Assembly: GCF_024256385.1 (NCBI RefSeq)
Contig: NZ_JAMLFW010000001.1
Location: 2,418,001-2,482,000 of the forward strand
Reading direction: 5' to 3'
DNA from: Anatilimnocola floriformis
Lineage (GTDB): Bacteria > Planctomycetota > Planctomycetia > Pirellulales > Pirellulaceae
Length of the DNA stretch: 64,000 nt
A program made the translations under genes and the position numbers. Positions 17,329 to 27,700 of this stretch are shown piece after piece; position 1 is the stretch's first letter, and each line of letters starts with the position of its first letter. A model generated the notes under the pieces. It was not told the DNA's origin. It saw only the letters and a program-made list of their open reading frames with translations, and ran no database searches.

Positions 17329-20300
17329 TTAGAGGTTAACGACTCTGTCGATCCCCATACCATTGCCATTGAGGTCGGGGGTGAGATCGCCGGTGTTCAC
17401 GTAGAAATCGTCATCGCCGGTGTAACCGCTGAGCGTATCGATCGAGTTGTCGTTACCAGCGAGCAACGGAGTGGCGAGCCCCGCGGGTCGGGTTGCATTC
17501 CAACTCGTCAACATGGCCAGCAGCGCGACGTCGTTGGCGTCGCCGGCGGTCGAACTGCCGCTGTTGGTCGTATCGCCGCCGATCAGCAAGTCGGCGCCTT
17601 CGTCGCCGTTCATTTGATCTGCTCCCAAGCCCCCGATCAAAATGTCGTTGCCGGTGCGACCGATCAAGGTGTCGTTGCCGCTACCGCCGACGATGATGTC
17701 GTCGCCTTCATCGCCGTAGAGACCGTCGTTACCCTGACCACCAAAGATCCGATCGTTGCCAGCTCCCGCCGAGACCAGGTCGTTTCCTTGGCCAGCATGC
17801 ACATAATCATTTCCGCCGCCGGAATAGAGCTGGTCATTGCCGCCGCCGCCGTACATCACATCATTGCCATCCAGGCTGCTCAGGACATCGTCGCCGCCGG
17901 CTGCCAGATTCTGCTCGCCGACGTTGTCGCCCCAAACGATATTTTCACCACCGCTGGCGTTGATCTGGTCCGCGCCGTCACCGCCGATGATCGTATCGTT
18001 GGCCATGCTTCCCGATGCGTAGTCGTTGCCGGCCGCCAAATCGATCGTGGTCGGGTTCGTGAGCGAGCTGACGGTGACCGTGTCATTCCCTTCACGGGCG
18101 TTGATGAACAGCTGGTTCGTGAGCGGATAGTAGCCGGCTCCGAACTGCGTGCGCACAATTACCTGATTCGTTGCCGATTTCGAAACGATGATCATGTCAT
18201 CGCCTGGCGTACCAGTCACGAACAAATCCCCACCCACGGCAGATACGCTCGTGCCCGGTTCCTGAACCGCGAACCGGACTGTACCAGTGGCCGTGCTCAG
18301 GCCATCGGTCACGCTGAACATCACAACGTCGAGGCCGGTAGTGCCGGCGTTGGGGGTGTAAGTGTATGCCCCCGTCGCGGTATTGAAGCCGCTGATCGTG
18401 CCAAAGGAAGGCAGCATGACGATGGCAAAGGTCAGCACCGGACCATCGGGATCGTTGGCCGGAAACACCCGCGAAATCGGCGTGTTGAAAGTGACTTGCT
18501 CGGTGCTGTCGTGCGTAACCGGCGGATAGTTGTTCGGCGCCACTGTCACCGTGAAGGTGGTCGAGGTCACGCCGTCATCCGCTGTATTGAAGCTGCCGTC
18601 GTAGCCCGCGTCACGAACGGTCACGGTGATTGTCGCCGCGCCGGTTTGATTGGCCTGCGGAGCAAACGATAGAGAGCCAGTTGCATTCGGCGACGTGTAA
18701 GTGATCGACGGATTCGCAATCAGCCCCGTGTTGTTGCTCACAGCAGAAACCTGCAGCGCCTGAGACTCACCACCGGCGGTGATGCCGCTGAGGTTAACGA
18801 CTTGCGTACCGACATTCTCGCTGATGAGTCGATTGCCGATGGCGTTGATGGTGGGCAACGAATTCACCGGCGCGGGGCTGACCGTGATGGTGAAGGATTG
18901 CGTGCCGCTAACATTCACGCCGCCGCTGTCCGTGCCGCCGTCGTCCTGAACTGCCACGGTGATGGTCGCCGTGCCCGAGACGCCTGTCGCTGGCGTGAAG
19001 CTCAGCGTGCCGGTGGGGCTAATCGTGATCGGTCCTGAAAACAGCCCCGGCAAAGAGTTACCCGCGATGCTGAAGCTGGGCTGTTGCGCGACTTCATTTG
19101 CTGGGCCGACCGAGATGCTCGCGGCCCAGTTTGGGAATGTCTGCAATCCGGCATTGTAAGGAACCGTAATGTTGGCCCCCTTCACAAAGCTCGGCGGATC
19201 GTTGACGGGACTCACTGCGATCGTCACCGTTTGCGGCGCGCTGGTATCGACACCGCCATTCGCCGTGCCGCCGCTGTCGCGCACTCGCAAGTCGAACGTG
19301 GAACTACCAAAAGCATTGGCTGCCAGGGTGTAGGTAAGCGTTCCATTCACATCCACAGCCGGAAGCACGGCAAACAGCGAAGGATTCGAGACATTCTGCA
19401 CCAGATAGGCGACTAACGTTTGCGCCGCTTCACTGGTCGGACCCGGCACAAAGCCGCTCGCGATACCAGGTACCGTTTGCGAACCACTATCCTCACTTAC
19501 TTCCGGCGGCGTACCAACGACAAACGTCGGCGCGATGTTGGCTTCGGCGACATCGGTTACTTGAATCGTAAAGGCCTTTTCTACGAACAGACCGCCGGCG
19601 TCAGTCGCGCGCGCAGTGATACTGTAGGAAGACTGCGTTTCATAATCGAGCAGCACACCACTGGCGAGCACGATATTCGCGCCCACCACGACGAACCGTC
19701 CCCCGGCGTCATTCACCAGGCTGTAGGTCAGCGTATCGGCAGCATTTGGATCAGTCGCTGAAAGTGTGCCGGCTACGGCGCTCGCGACGTTCTCGGCAAC
19801 CGAGCCACCGGTCATCGTCAGATTTACCGGGTAATCGTTTTCTTCATAACCGGGCGTGCCATTGGTCAGATAGCTGGCTCGCCAGTTCGAGCCCAAGTTG
19901 TAATTGCCGGTTACGCTGCGAACCGTCAACGAAGGGCCATTGCCATCGGGCGATGTCACCCACGGCGGAGTCGATGCCGGATCGTCATCGAAAGTGAAGT
20001 CCTGGATGGTTGCGCCAGCAGCATCGACCAATCGAAGTTGCTCGCCGCCGTTATCGAGGCTGCCGGTATACACGCCAGCGACCAAGACGCCCGTACCATA
20101 ACGGGCTTCGAACGACAGCCGGTCCTTGATCACGACCACGTGCTGTCCCGGCGCGAGGAACGTCACATCACCGCCGGTGAAGTTGAACGTGATGCCGGCG
20201 TTAAATTGCACGCCCGTGAGATCGATCGTCGAAGAGCCGATATTCCGCAACTCGACGAACTCGAAGTTTTGTTTATCGTTGAGCGGCGCGGTCGTCGCGC

Positions 20301-23300
20301 CCGGAAACGCCGCCGGATTGTAGTGCACCTCGGTAACGGCCAGGTTTCCGGCAGCCGCTTTGGTGGCCGTGCTGAAAGTGGCGTCGGTCAGGGCAGACCA
20401 TACTCCGCCGCTCAGCACGCGGGCGTTGATGGTCGCCGAGGTGTTCAATGGCAGGCCTGGATTGGTTTGCACGCGCGCAATCAGGCTAGCATCGAACGAA
20501 ACATCACTGCTATTGGCGACCGATTGATGAACTTCCACGGCAATCACATTCGTGCCAGCATGCAGCAGAGCGGGATTGAGATCCACTTCATAAAAGGTCT
20601 GCTCGTCGGTGCCACCAACGTTGCTGCTGGCTAGCGTCGAATTCAGAATCGCCCCGCTCGGCATGTTGCTGCGGGTCGCTTCCACACCATTGATATAGAC
20701 CACAGCGCCATCATCGCGCTTCAATCGCAACTTCAGGCCAGTCAGATTACTGACGCTGGCCACCGTGAAGCTTTTGCGGAAGTAAGTTGTGATGTATCGC
20801 GCATTCACGTCCGGGCCGTAGCTCACCACGGTTGCTTCGTCGCCGTCGCCGTAGCCCAACTCCGCATTACCAGCCGACCACGCGGTGTCGTTGAAACTCT
20901 CGGCCCGCCACCCGGTTCCGAGATCGGTTCCCTTGTCGGAATATTTCCACTGCGAATTGGTTGCGACCAGCGTCGAATCGGTACCACTAGGATCGTAAGC
21001 GACTGCGGCAGGATTGAGCGCGCCGCCAACGAGCCGAGGATCGCTGCCGTTGGTGGTGTAATAAACTGTCCCCGCAGCTGCCGCCATGCGCAGCACGCTA
21101 CCTGGCAAAATCTCTCCCGAGCTGCGCGGAACGCCGTTGATCAAAAACGAAGCAGCGCCGACCGTAGGGAACAAACTGTTCGGCGTGATGGCTTGAAATT
21201 GGGAGATTAAAACCGGATTGCGATTGGCGACAAACCCTGCCATGGTCGCCACGGCAGACAGCCAATCGGTCTTGCCGAGCGGACTCGTCTGCCGCTTGGC
21301 ATCGCCCCAGCGCGCACTCTCGGCCACGATGGCGGGATCGAGCAGCGCGACGTCTTTTTGAAATCTCGCTCCGGCGACCTCCGTCGACATCGGCCCGCCG
21401 TTAAAAAAGTTTTCCTGCACCAGATCGGCGAAGCGGATCCGATATTCCGCATTGGCCATCAGCTGCTGATGCAAAAACTGCGGATTGAACCGATCGAAAT
21501 TTTGTCCCGCGGTGAAAGGACCGTTGCGGTTTTCATTCACATTGTGCAGCGTGTGTTCGGCATCGTGCTGAATGAACTTGAAGCCCTCGCGCCCCGTCCG
21601 ATCGCGAATCGCAAAGTAATTATTGATGCCGTTATTGCCGAGGAACGCCGAGATCGGCGCATCGAGATTGCCGCCGTGCAAGATGCCGAACATGTAGACA
21701 ACGAGATTGTCGACATCGAGCAGCACGTCTTCGCTGGGGATTGATGGATCATCAACGCCGAGTGCGTTCTTGCCTTGGATGTGGTAGTAGTTCGCGTTGT
21801 TCGCCAGGTCTTGCGTCGTTACGAACTGCCACAGGCGCTGATACGCATCGAAGTTGCCGTCGGTCGCGCTGTTGGTGTAAACACCCGCTTCAGGTTTGAT
21901 GACGTCATAGTCTTCGGCCGAGCCGCCGAAATAAGTGGCGGCAAACTCTGCTTCGGGGCGCTCCTCGATCTGATAGATGCCCCAGTATTGACCATCGATA
22001 TAGAGATGCACCCACCGGCTGTGCGTGCCAGGCTCTCCCATATCGAGTTGCGATTGCCGGGCGAAACCATCTTGAATCATGGTGTTGCTGGCGTCGCCGG
22101 CAAAGCTCCAGGAATAATTCTGCGCGGTGCGCAAATCGAACTTCTTGAACGAATCGGCAGCGTCGGGGCCGAACAGCGGATACTCGAGCGAAGAATCGCC
22201 ATACTCACCGCGCATGAAGACGCGGAACGCATGCTTGGGGTTGTCGTTGCTGCGGCTATAACCGCCGCGAATGCGCAAGCCGGCGTTGACTTGAAAACCC
22301 GCCGAGCCGTCGGGATTGAGCATTTCGATCGAGGCGGGGCGCTCCCAATCGCGGCCATCCTGACTGGCGTTGGCATAGATGCCGGTCGACGCATTGAACA
22401 GATTCGACAAATCGGTCGTGATCGAAATGCTCGACAGCGACAGCAATGCCGACTTCACCGCCGCAGCGCCGGCCTGATTGACAATGGTTTGATCCATGCC
22501 GTAATCCACGACATTGCCGCCCCAAGTCGTGGGCCAGCCTGCCGGCGCGGCGCCGACATCGGGATAGACTCCGCCGGCCACATCGTCGCTCGGCGATTGA
22601 CGAATCACGTCGTCGAGAAAAATGTACGAGCGCGTGATCGTCGGCAGCGAGAGGTAGTCGGTTCGAAATGCTCCCGCGCGCAGCGTCGTCGTTGCCGAGA
22701 TGGAAACGGGGGTGTTGTAAATCAAACCATTCGTAGCCGTCGGCGTGCTGCCGTCGATCGTGTAGCGAATCGTCGCTCCCGCCGAAGGAGTTGAGAGCGT
22801 AACCGAGATGGGGCTGTTGTAAAAACCGGCCGCCACATTGGCGCTAACGCGATCGATCACGCCCAAGGCTGGATCGACATTGAATGTGCCCGGTGTTGAA
22901 GTGTGGAAGTACCGGAGTTGCTCGGGATGCGCCGCCGAGGCGATGAGTCGCGGCAGAACCAAAAAGCTATCGTCGCCGGCGGACGAATTCAGCCCCTGAA
23001 TGGCCAGCACGTTATTGCCGACCTGCAAGTTGCTCAAGAACGGCGTCAGATTAATGCTCTCTGCCGTCGTCGCGTCGGCGAGCGAACGATCGACCGTGGC
23101 TGCTGAGTTGAAAGCGAGCGACGTCGGTGCATTTCGCCGGGCAACTTCCACCCCATTGAGATACGCCACAAAGCCATCGTCGTATTGCATGCTCAGCTGC
23201 AACGAATCGTAGGTCGACGGATTCGTCACCGTGAATGGAATTCGCACATAGGCCGACGCGTTCACATTCTGCATGGCAGCGCGCACGTCGGTTCCGACGG

Positions 23301-24501
23301 CTACGCCGGTGCCAACGCCAATCGGCGCATAAGTCGTCAAACCGCCGTTGGCCGTGTCGCCGATCAAGTCGAAGGCAGTCGCATTCCAGCTCGATAAGCT
23401 TCCCGGCGCAGCGAACAATTCAAAGCTCGCGCCGCCGGCGCGCTCATACATCATTGCCGAAATGTTCCAATCGCCGGCCGTTGGAATGTTGAACGTGGCG
23501 AGCGTATCCGATGCTCCGCGCGTGGCAAAGTATTCCGACGAAAACGTCACGCCGTTGCGCTCAAGCTTCAATTCAAAACCGTCGTCGCTGTTGACGGCAA
23601 ACGTCCAATTCCCCGCAGTCGGAATCTTTACGACGCCATTCGCCTGCACGACAAAGTCGTTGATGTCATCGCCGATGGCTTGATTGGGAAACGCCGAATC
23701 ACTTCCATAGTGCCCGCCGCCGCCGGTTCCCATGTAATTGACCACCGCCGCCGTCGTATTCAACGTCAGCGAACGCATCGAGGGCGTGGTGATTACATTG
23801 CGCGCGACGCCTAGATCACTCACTTCCACGTTTGCGCGGGCATAGACAATGTTGAAGCCCGGATGGACCACGCCATAACCCACGCCGGTCGTCCCCGTCG
23901 TCCAGCCGGTGGCATCGAATCCCGTCGTTGTCCAAGTGTTGCCCAGTGAACCGTTGGTCGGAATGCGCACCTGAGTCGCAGCGCCCGACTGAATCAGCTC
24001 AGCCGTATCAAACGCAATGCCGTAGGAAACATTGTCGATCTGCGGCGGATAGGTCGGCGTGTACTCGCTGACAACAACACCGCCGGCATTCACTAGCGCC
24101 AAGTAATCGCCGCCAGCCGACAGCTTGAAATTGGTGTGCAGTTCGGGACCTGTCGTGCGATCTTTGTCCGAGGCGAACACCGTCAAGAAAGCGTTCGGCC
24201 CGATCGTGACCGCGGGAAACACCCACTCGTTCAAATCGCCCGGATCATCGGTCAGCGACCAACCTTGCAAGTTAATCGGAGCGGCGGTGGGGTTATAGAT
24301 TTCGATCCAATCGCTCTCATCTCCATCGGCGTCCTTCAGGCCGCTGCTGTTGGCGGCCATCACCTCACTGATGATCGGCAGACTGGCCATCACCTGACGT
24401 GGCTCCAATTGTTCGAGCCAGGCGCGTCGTCGCGACTTGTTGCCGAGATGGCGACCAAAGACACGACGCCACAAACGATCGCGACGCGATCCCCGTTTCA
24501 T
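17329..24501 (-). CDS. Giant surface protein: lamin-tail, PA14-like, CotH kinase, cadherin and RTX modules
   Basis: 2390 aa. The ATG at 24501 is preceded by AAGGCGG and opens a basic leader with LEQLEPRQVMA, the LEPR-type motif of planctomycete surface proteins. Order: lamin-tail domain (about 38-150, DESDWIEIYNPTAAPINL), PA14-like module (250-355), galactose-binding-like module, chitobiase-type C-terminal repeat (555-620, GATIRYTIDGSTPT), CotH kinase-like region (680-1100; YIDGQYWGIYQIEERPEAEF and FKFIQHDAEHTLH), a second galactose-binding-like module, a second lamin-tail domain (about 1390-1510), a cadherin repeat, several Ig-like/VCBS-like repeats, and RTX calcium-binding nonapeptides (GGxGNDxL) in the last 250 residues. 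It is expected outside the cell. CotH kinases phosphorylate secreted proteins in spore formers; activity here is untested. Divergent from the 1339-aa gene. Confidence 0.92.
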   Translation of the reverse strand: MKRGSRRDRLWRRVFGRHLGNKSRRRAWLEQLEPRQVMASLPIISEVMAANSSGLKDADGDESDWIEIYNPTAAPINLQGWSLTDDPGDLNEWVFPAVTIGPNAFLTVFASDKDRTTGPELHTNFKLSAGGDYLALVNAGGVVVSEYTPTYPPQIDNVSYGIAFDTAELIQSGAATQVRIPTNGSLGNTWTTTGFDATGWTTGTTGVGYGVVHPGFNIVYARANVEVSDLGVARNVITTPSMRSLTLNTTAAVVNYMGTGGGGHYGSDSAFPNQAIGDDINDFVVQANGVVKIPTAGNWTFAVNSDDGFELKLERNGVTFSSEYFATRGASDTLATFNIPTAGDWNISAMMYERAGGASFELFAAPGSLSSWNATAFDLIGDTANGGLTTYAPIGVGTGVAVGTDVRAAMQNVNASAYVRIPFTVTNPSTYDSLQLSMQYDDGFVAYLNGVEVARRNAPTSLAFNSAATVDRSLADATTAESINLTPFLSNLQVGNNVLAIQGLNSSAGDDSFLVLPRLIASAAHPEQLRYFHTSTPGTFNVDPALGVIDRVSANVAAGFYNSPISVTLSTPSAGATIRYTIDGSTPTATNGLIYNTPVSISATTTLRAGAFRTDYLSLPTITRSYIFLDDVIRQSPSDDVAGGVYPDVGAAPAGWPTTWGGNVVDYGMDQTIVNQAGAAAVKSALLSLSSISITTDLSNLFNASTGIYANASQDGRDWERPASIEMLNPDGSAGFQVNAGLRIRGGYSRSNDNPKHAFRVFMRGEYGDSSLEYPLFGPDAADSFKKFDLRTAQNYSWSFAGDASNTMIQDGFARQSQLDMGEPGTHSRWVHLYIDGQYWGIYQIEERPEAEFAATYFGGSAEDYDVIKPEAGVYTNSATDGNFDAYQRLWQFVTTQDLANNANYYHIQGKNALGVDDPSIPSEDVLLDVDNLVVYMFGILHGGNLDAPISAFLGNNGINNYFAIRDRTGREGFKFIQHDAEHTLHNVNENRNGPFTAGQNFDRFNPQFLHQQLMANAEYRIRFADLVQENFFNGGPMSTEVAGARFQKDVALLDPAIVAESARWGDAKRQTSPLGKTDWLSAVATMAGFVANRNPVLISQFQAITPNSLFPTVGAASFLINGVPRSSGEILPGSVLRMAAAAGTVYYTTNGSDPRLVGGALNPAAVAYDPSGTDSTLVATNSQWKYSDKGTDLGTGWRAESFNDTAWSAGNAELGYGDGDEATVVSYGPDVNARYITTYFRKSFTVASVSNLTGLKLRLKRDDGAVVYINGVEATRSNMPSGAILNSTLASSNVGGTDEQTFYEVDLNPALLHAGTNVIAVEVHQSVANSSDVSFDASLIARVQTNPGLPLNTSATINARVLSGGVWSALTDATFSTATKAAAGNLAVTEVHYNPAAFPGATTAPLNDKQNFEFVELRNIGSSTIDLTGVQFNAGITFNFTGGDVTFLAPGQHVVVIKDRLSFEARYGTGVLVAGVYTGSLDNGGEQLRLVDAAGATIQDFTFDDDPASTPPWVTSPDGNGPSLTVRSVTGNYNLGSNWRASYLTNGTPGYEENDYPVNLTMTGGSVAENVASAVAGTLSATDPNAADTLTYSLVNDAGGRFVVVGANIVLASGVLLDYETQSSYSITARATDAGGLFVEKAFTIQVTDVAEANIAPTFVVGTPPEVSEDSGSQTVPGIASGFVPGPTSEAAQTLVAYLVQNVSNPSLFAVLPAVDVNGTLTYTLAANAFGSSTFDLRVRDSGGTANGGVDTSAPQTVTIAVSPVNDPPSFVKGANITVPYNAGLQTFPNWAASISVGPANEVAQQPSFSIAGNSLPGLFSGPITISPTGTLSFTPATGVSGTATITVAVQDDGGTDSGGVNVSGTQSFTITVSPAPVNSLPTINAIGNRLISENVGTQVVNLSGITAGGESQALQVSAVSNNTGLIANPSITYTSPNATGSLSFAPQANQTGAATITVTVRDAGYDGSFNTADDGVTSTTFTVTVAPNNYPPVTHDSTEQVTFNTPISRVFPANDPDGPVLTFAIVMLPSFGTISGFNTATGAYTYTPNAGTTGLDVVMFSVTDGLSTATGTVRFAVQEPGTSVSAVGGDLFVTGTPGDDMIIVSKSATNQVIVRTQFGAGYYPLTNQLFINAREGNDTVTVSSLTNPTTIDLAAGNDYASGSMANDTIIGGDGADQINASGGENIVWGDNVGEQNLAAGGDDVLSSLDGNDVMYGGGGNDQLYSGGGNDYVHAGQGNDLVSAGAGNDRIFGGQGNDGLYGDEGDDIIVGGSGNDTLIGRTGNDILIGGLGADQMNGDEGADLLIGGDTTNSGSSTAGDANDVALLAMLTSWNATRPAGLATPLLAGNDNSIDTLSGYTGDDDFYVNTGDLTPDLNGNGMGIDRVVNL

Positions 24502-24785
24502 AATTCCGCCTTTTATGAAGATTTGGCGAAGAATTTCGCCAGCGGGGGGCATTCTGTCCTCCCGAATAGGCAGAGTCAATACACTTTGATCGGCTGGTCG
24601 CCGGACTTACCGCTGCGGCTCTGGTCCGGCTAGGCCCACGCTTCTTAGTGGTTTTTTAACGACGGTCGCAGTATGAAACCGCCGGGCTGGCAATTAAGCT
24701 GCTGGAACCGCGCATATCCGCAGCTGCTTCCAGTTGAGGCAGCATCCCCGCTCCCTTCCCCTGCCAATCGGAGTTTTGCTCACCG
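24502..24785. promoter_or_regulatory. Divergent promoter region of two surface-protein genes
   Basis: 284 bp between the divergent starts of the 2390-aa and 1339-aa genes, so both promoters must lie here. I see a loose inverted repeat (CTGGAA/TTCCAG, about 24702-24734) but no consensus boxes that I would defend. Shared control of both proteins is an inference from the arrangement. Confidence 0.4.
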
Positions 24786-27700
24786 ATGTCGTTGTCTTTA
24801 AATGGTCTTTGGAATCGTCTCACTGCATCCTCACGCCGGCAACGCCCCGCGGTAAAGAAGCAAACGCGCCGCTCGTTTTTGGAGTCGCTCGAAAAGCGCG
24901 AGGTGCTGACGATCGTCACCATTCCCGGCGGCGGCGGTTCGAGCTGGAGCTTTTCGGACGATGTCACGACGACCAACGGTCTCCCCACGGGCGGCAGTTC
25001 TAGCATCGGCGTGCCCGGCGATGGTGCTTCGATCGAAGACGCGACCATCGGCGTCCAAAATGACGCCTTCGATTTTGCAGCCAAGGTCTGGGTGAATGAC
25101 TCAGTCGTCGGCGGCTCGCTCACGGACAACGCGCCGAACATCAACTTTGCCCCGTCGGTGAAATCGGTACTGAACGTCAATTACAGCTATTACCTGGCAG
25201 CCGATAGCGCCACGTTGCGCGCGCTGCTGACCTTGAGCAATCCCACGGCGAGCGACATCACGGTTCCGGTCGATTACGCGGGCAACTTTGGTTCCGATGC
25301 TTCGACGACCGTCGCCGCGACCAGCAGTGGCGACACGACGTTTGCTGCCAACGATCGTTGGCTGGTGACCGACGACGGCAATTCCATTGATCCGGCGAAC
25401 ACAACCGTCTTGGCAGGTCCCTTCTCGCCGGACGTCCTACCCTCCACTGTGTCGCCAGTGGTATTCAGCGCCAACGTCGACAGTGGGCAGGGAGTGCTCG
25501 CTCGCTACAGCGTGACTGTCCCCGCGGGCCAAAGTCGCTCGCTGATGTTCTTTCAGAAAATCAACACCACCTCCGCCTTAGCAACGAGCGAAGCGCCGAC
25601 GTTCTTCAACACGAATCCAGCGCAAGATAGCGATCTGGTCGCCGGACTCTCTGCAGCTCAGTTGGCGAGAATCGTCAACTGGGATTTTGGTGGCCTCATC
25701 GTTGCTCCGACCGCTGACGCGGGCAAACTCTATTCGGTGAACGAAGGTGGCAGCGTGATTCTATCGGCGGCCAATTCGGACGATGCCGATGGAAACATCA
25801 CGGCCTACGAGTGGGATCTCGATAACAACGGCAGTTACGAAACGAGCGGCGTATCGCCGACGTTCTCAGCCGCGGGCATCGATGGTCCGACCACGCGCAC
25901 GGTCGGTTTGCGCGTGACCAGCGATGACGGCGAATTTGCCTTTGATACGGCGACCATTCATATCAACAACGTCGCTCCCACCTTGCTGATGAGTTTGAGC
26001 AATGGCGGGGTCGTGAATGAAAACAGCACTCTGACGCTGACCGGAACCGTGACCGATCCAGCGTCAGCCGACACCTTCACCTTGAAATTGAACTGGGGCG
26101 ACTCACTCTCGCCGAACAATACGCAGACCTTCAGCCTGGGCACTGCGGCCCTCACCGTGGCCGAGAATGGCATCAATTGGAATCCAGCCACCCGCGTCTT
26201 CTCGCTGCCACATCAGTACCTGGACGACAATCCCAGCGACACCAGCAACGATTTTTATCCGGTGTCGGCCACACTGACCGATGACGACAGCCTGCCGCGC
26301 GTGCTGTTTGTTTCCGACTCTTTCACCGACCTGACGATTCCCGCGGCACTCGGCGCGGCTTACGACGTCACGGTGGTGGCCAACGACTTCGCCAATGGCA
26401 ACGCAGCCCTGTTGGCCGATCTGTCGGGTTACGCTGCCGTGGTGTGGAGTTCGACGGGGGGTGGCTTTGGCGACATCGCACCGGCTGCGGTCATCGCGAA
26501 TTTGACGACGTACGTCACTGCCGGCGGCAAGGTCTTTGTCACGGGTTATGATTCGGCCGGTTCTCCAGTTGATTCCAACCTGGCTGCGTTTGTCGGCGGG
26601 GCAGGTGTCGTGGACACGGACGCCGTCCCCGACGCAATCATCGATCTGGCCAGCAGCCTGACAACAGGCGTGGTGGATATTCGCAACGTCGTTCCCGTCA
26701 ATTCGTATGTCGACCTGGATGCGATTACCGACCTGGATGCAGATACCATCGGCGTCGTTTCTTCTGCCGAAGGTTTTCAATGGACGCTGCGCACGTTGGG
26801 CACTGGCGAAATTGCCTACGTCAGCAATGGCGCGTTCTTGGGCGACACATTCGACAACTGGCTCGTCACCGCCCCCATCGGTAACTCAACCTACAACGCC
26901 GCGGTACGCAATTTTGTGTTCGCTGCGGTAGCCAACGCACCACCGGCTGTGCCGGAAACGCTCACCGTCAACGTGAAGAACGTGAAGCCCGTCGCGGCCG
27001 ATCAGACAGTGACCACCGCCGAAGACGCCGCCAGCGCGCCGATCAATGTACTGACGGGGCTGACCGACGCCGGCACGCTCGATACGCACACTGCCGTTGC
27101 CGTGGATGCTTTCACGCCCGCGGGAGCCTTCTATTCGCTCGCCGCCGATGGCACGTTTGTCTACGATCCCTCCGGCGCGTTCAATTCGCTTTCGGCAGGC
27201 GCTACGGCGACCGAAACCATCTCGTTCACGATTGTCGACGACGACGGCGGCACGGCGACCGGTTCGATCGTCGTCACCATCACGGGCGATAACGACGCGC
27301 CGTTCGCTCAAAGCATGGTCTACTCGACCGCGGAAGACACGCCGCTGGTGGTGCCAGCGCCGGGCGCGCTGACAAACGCCAGCGACAACGACACGGGCGA
27401 CGTGTTGACCGCGATACTGGTCGAGGCGCCCGAACATGCCGCTTCGTTCGCGCTCAATCCCGATGGCTCGTTCCATTACACGCCGACTGCCGATTACAAC
27501 GGCACGGACAGCTTCACCTACAAGGCCAACGACGGCTTGGCCGATTCGAACACCGTCACGATCGTTCTCAATACGACTCCGGTCGCGGATTACGACTTCG
27601 GCGATGCGCCGGCCTCTTACGGCGTGGCCCAGCATTCGGAAGGTTTGAACTACATCGGTGGCGATTTCCAAACCGGGCCGCTGCTCGGCACGCGCGATTT

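Noticed and set aside
17326-18672. Plus-strand frame of 448 codons opposite the RTX repeats
   Set aside because: Regular Val/Ala/Ile-rich text is the complement of repeated calcium-binding nonapeptides, not a protein.
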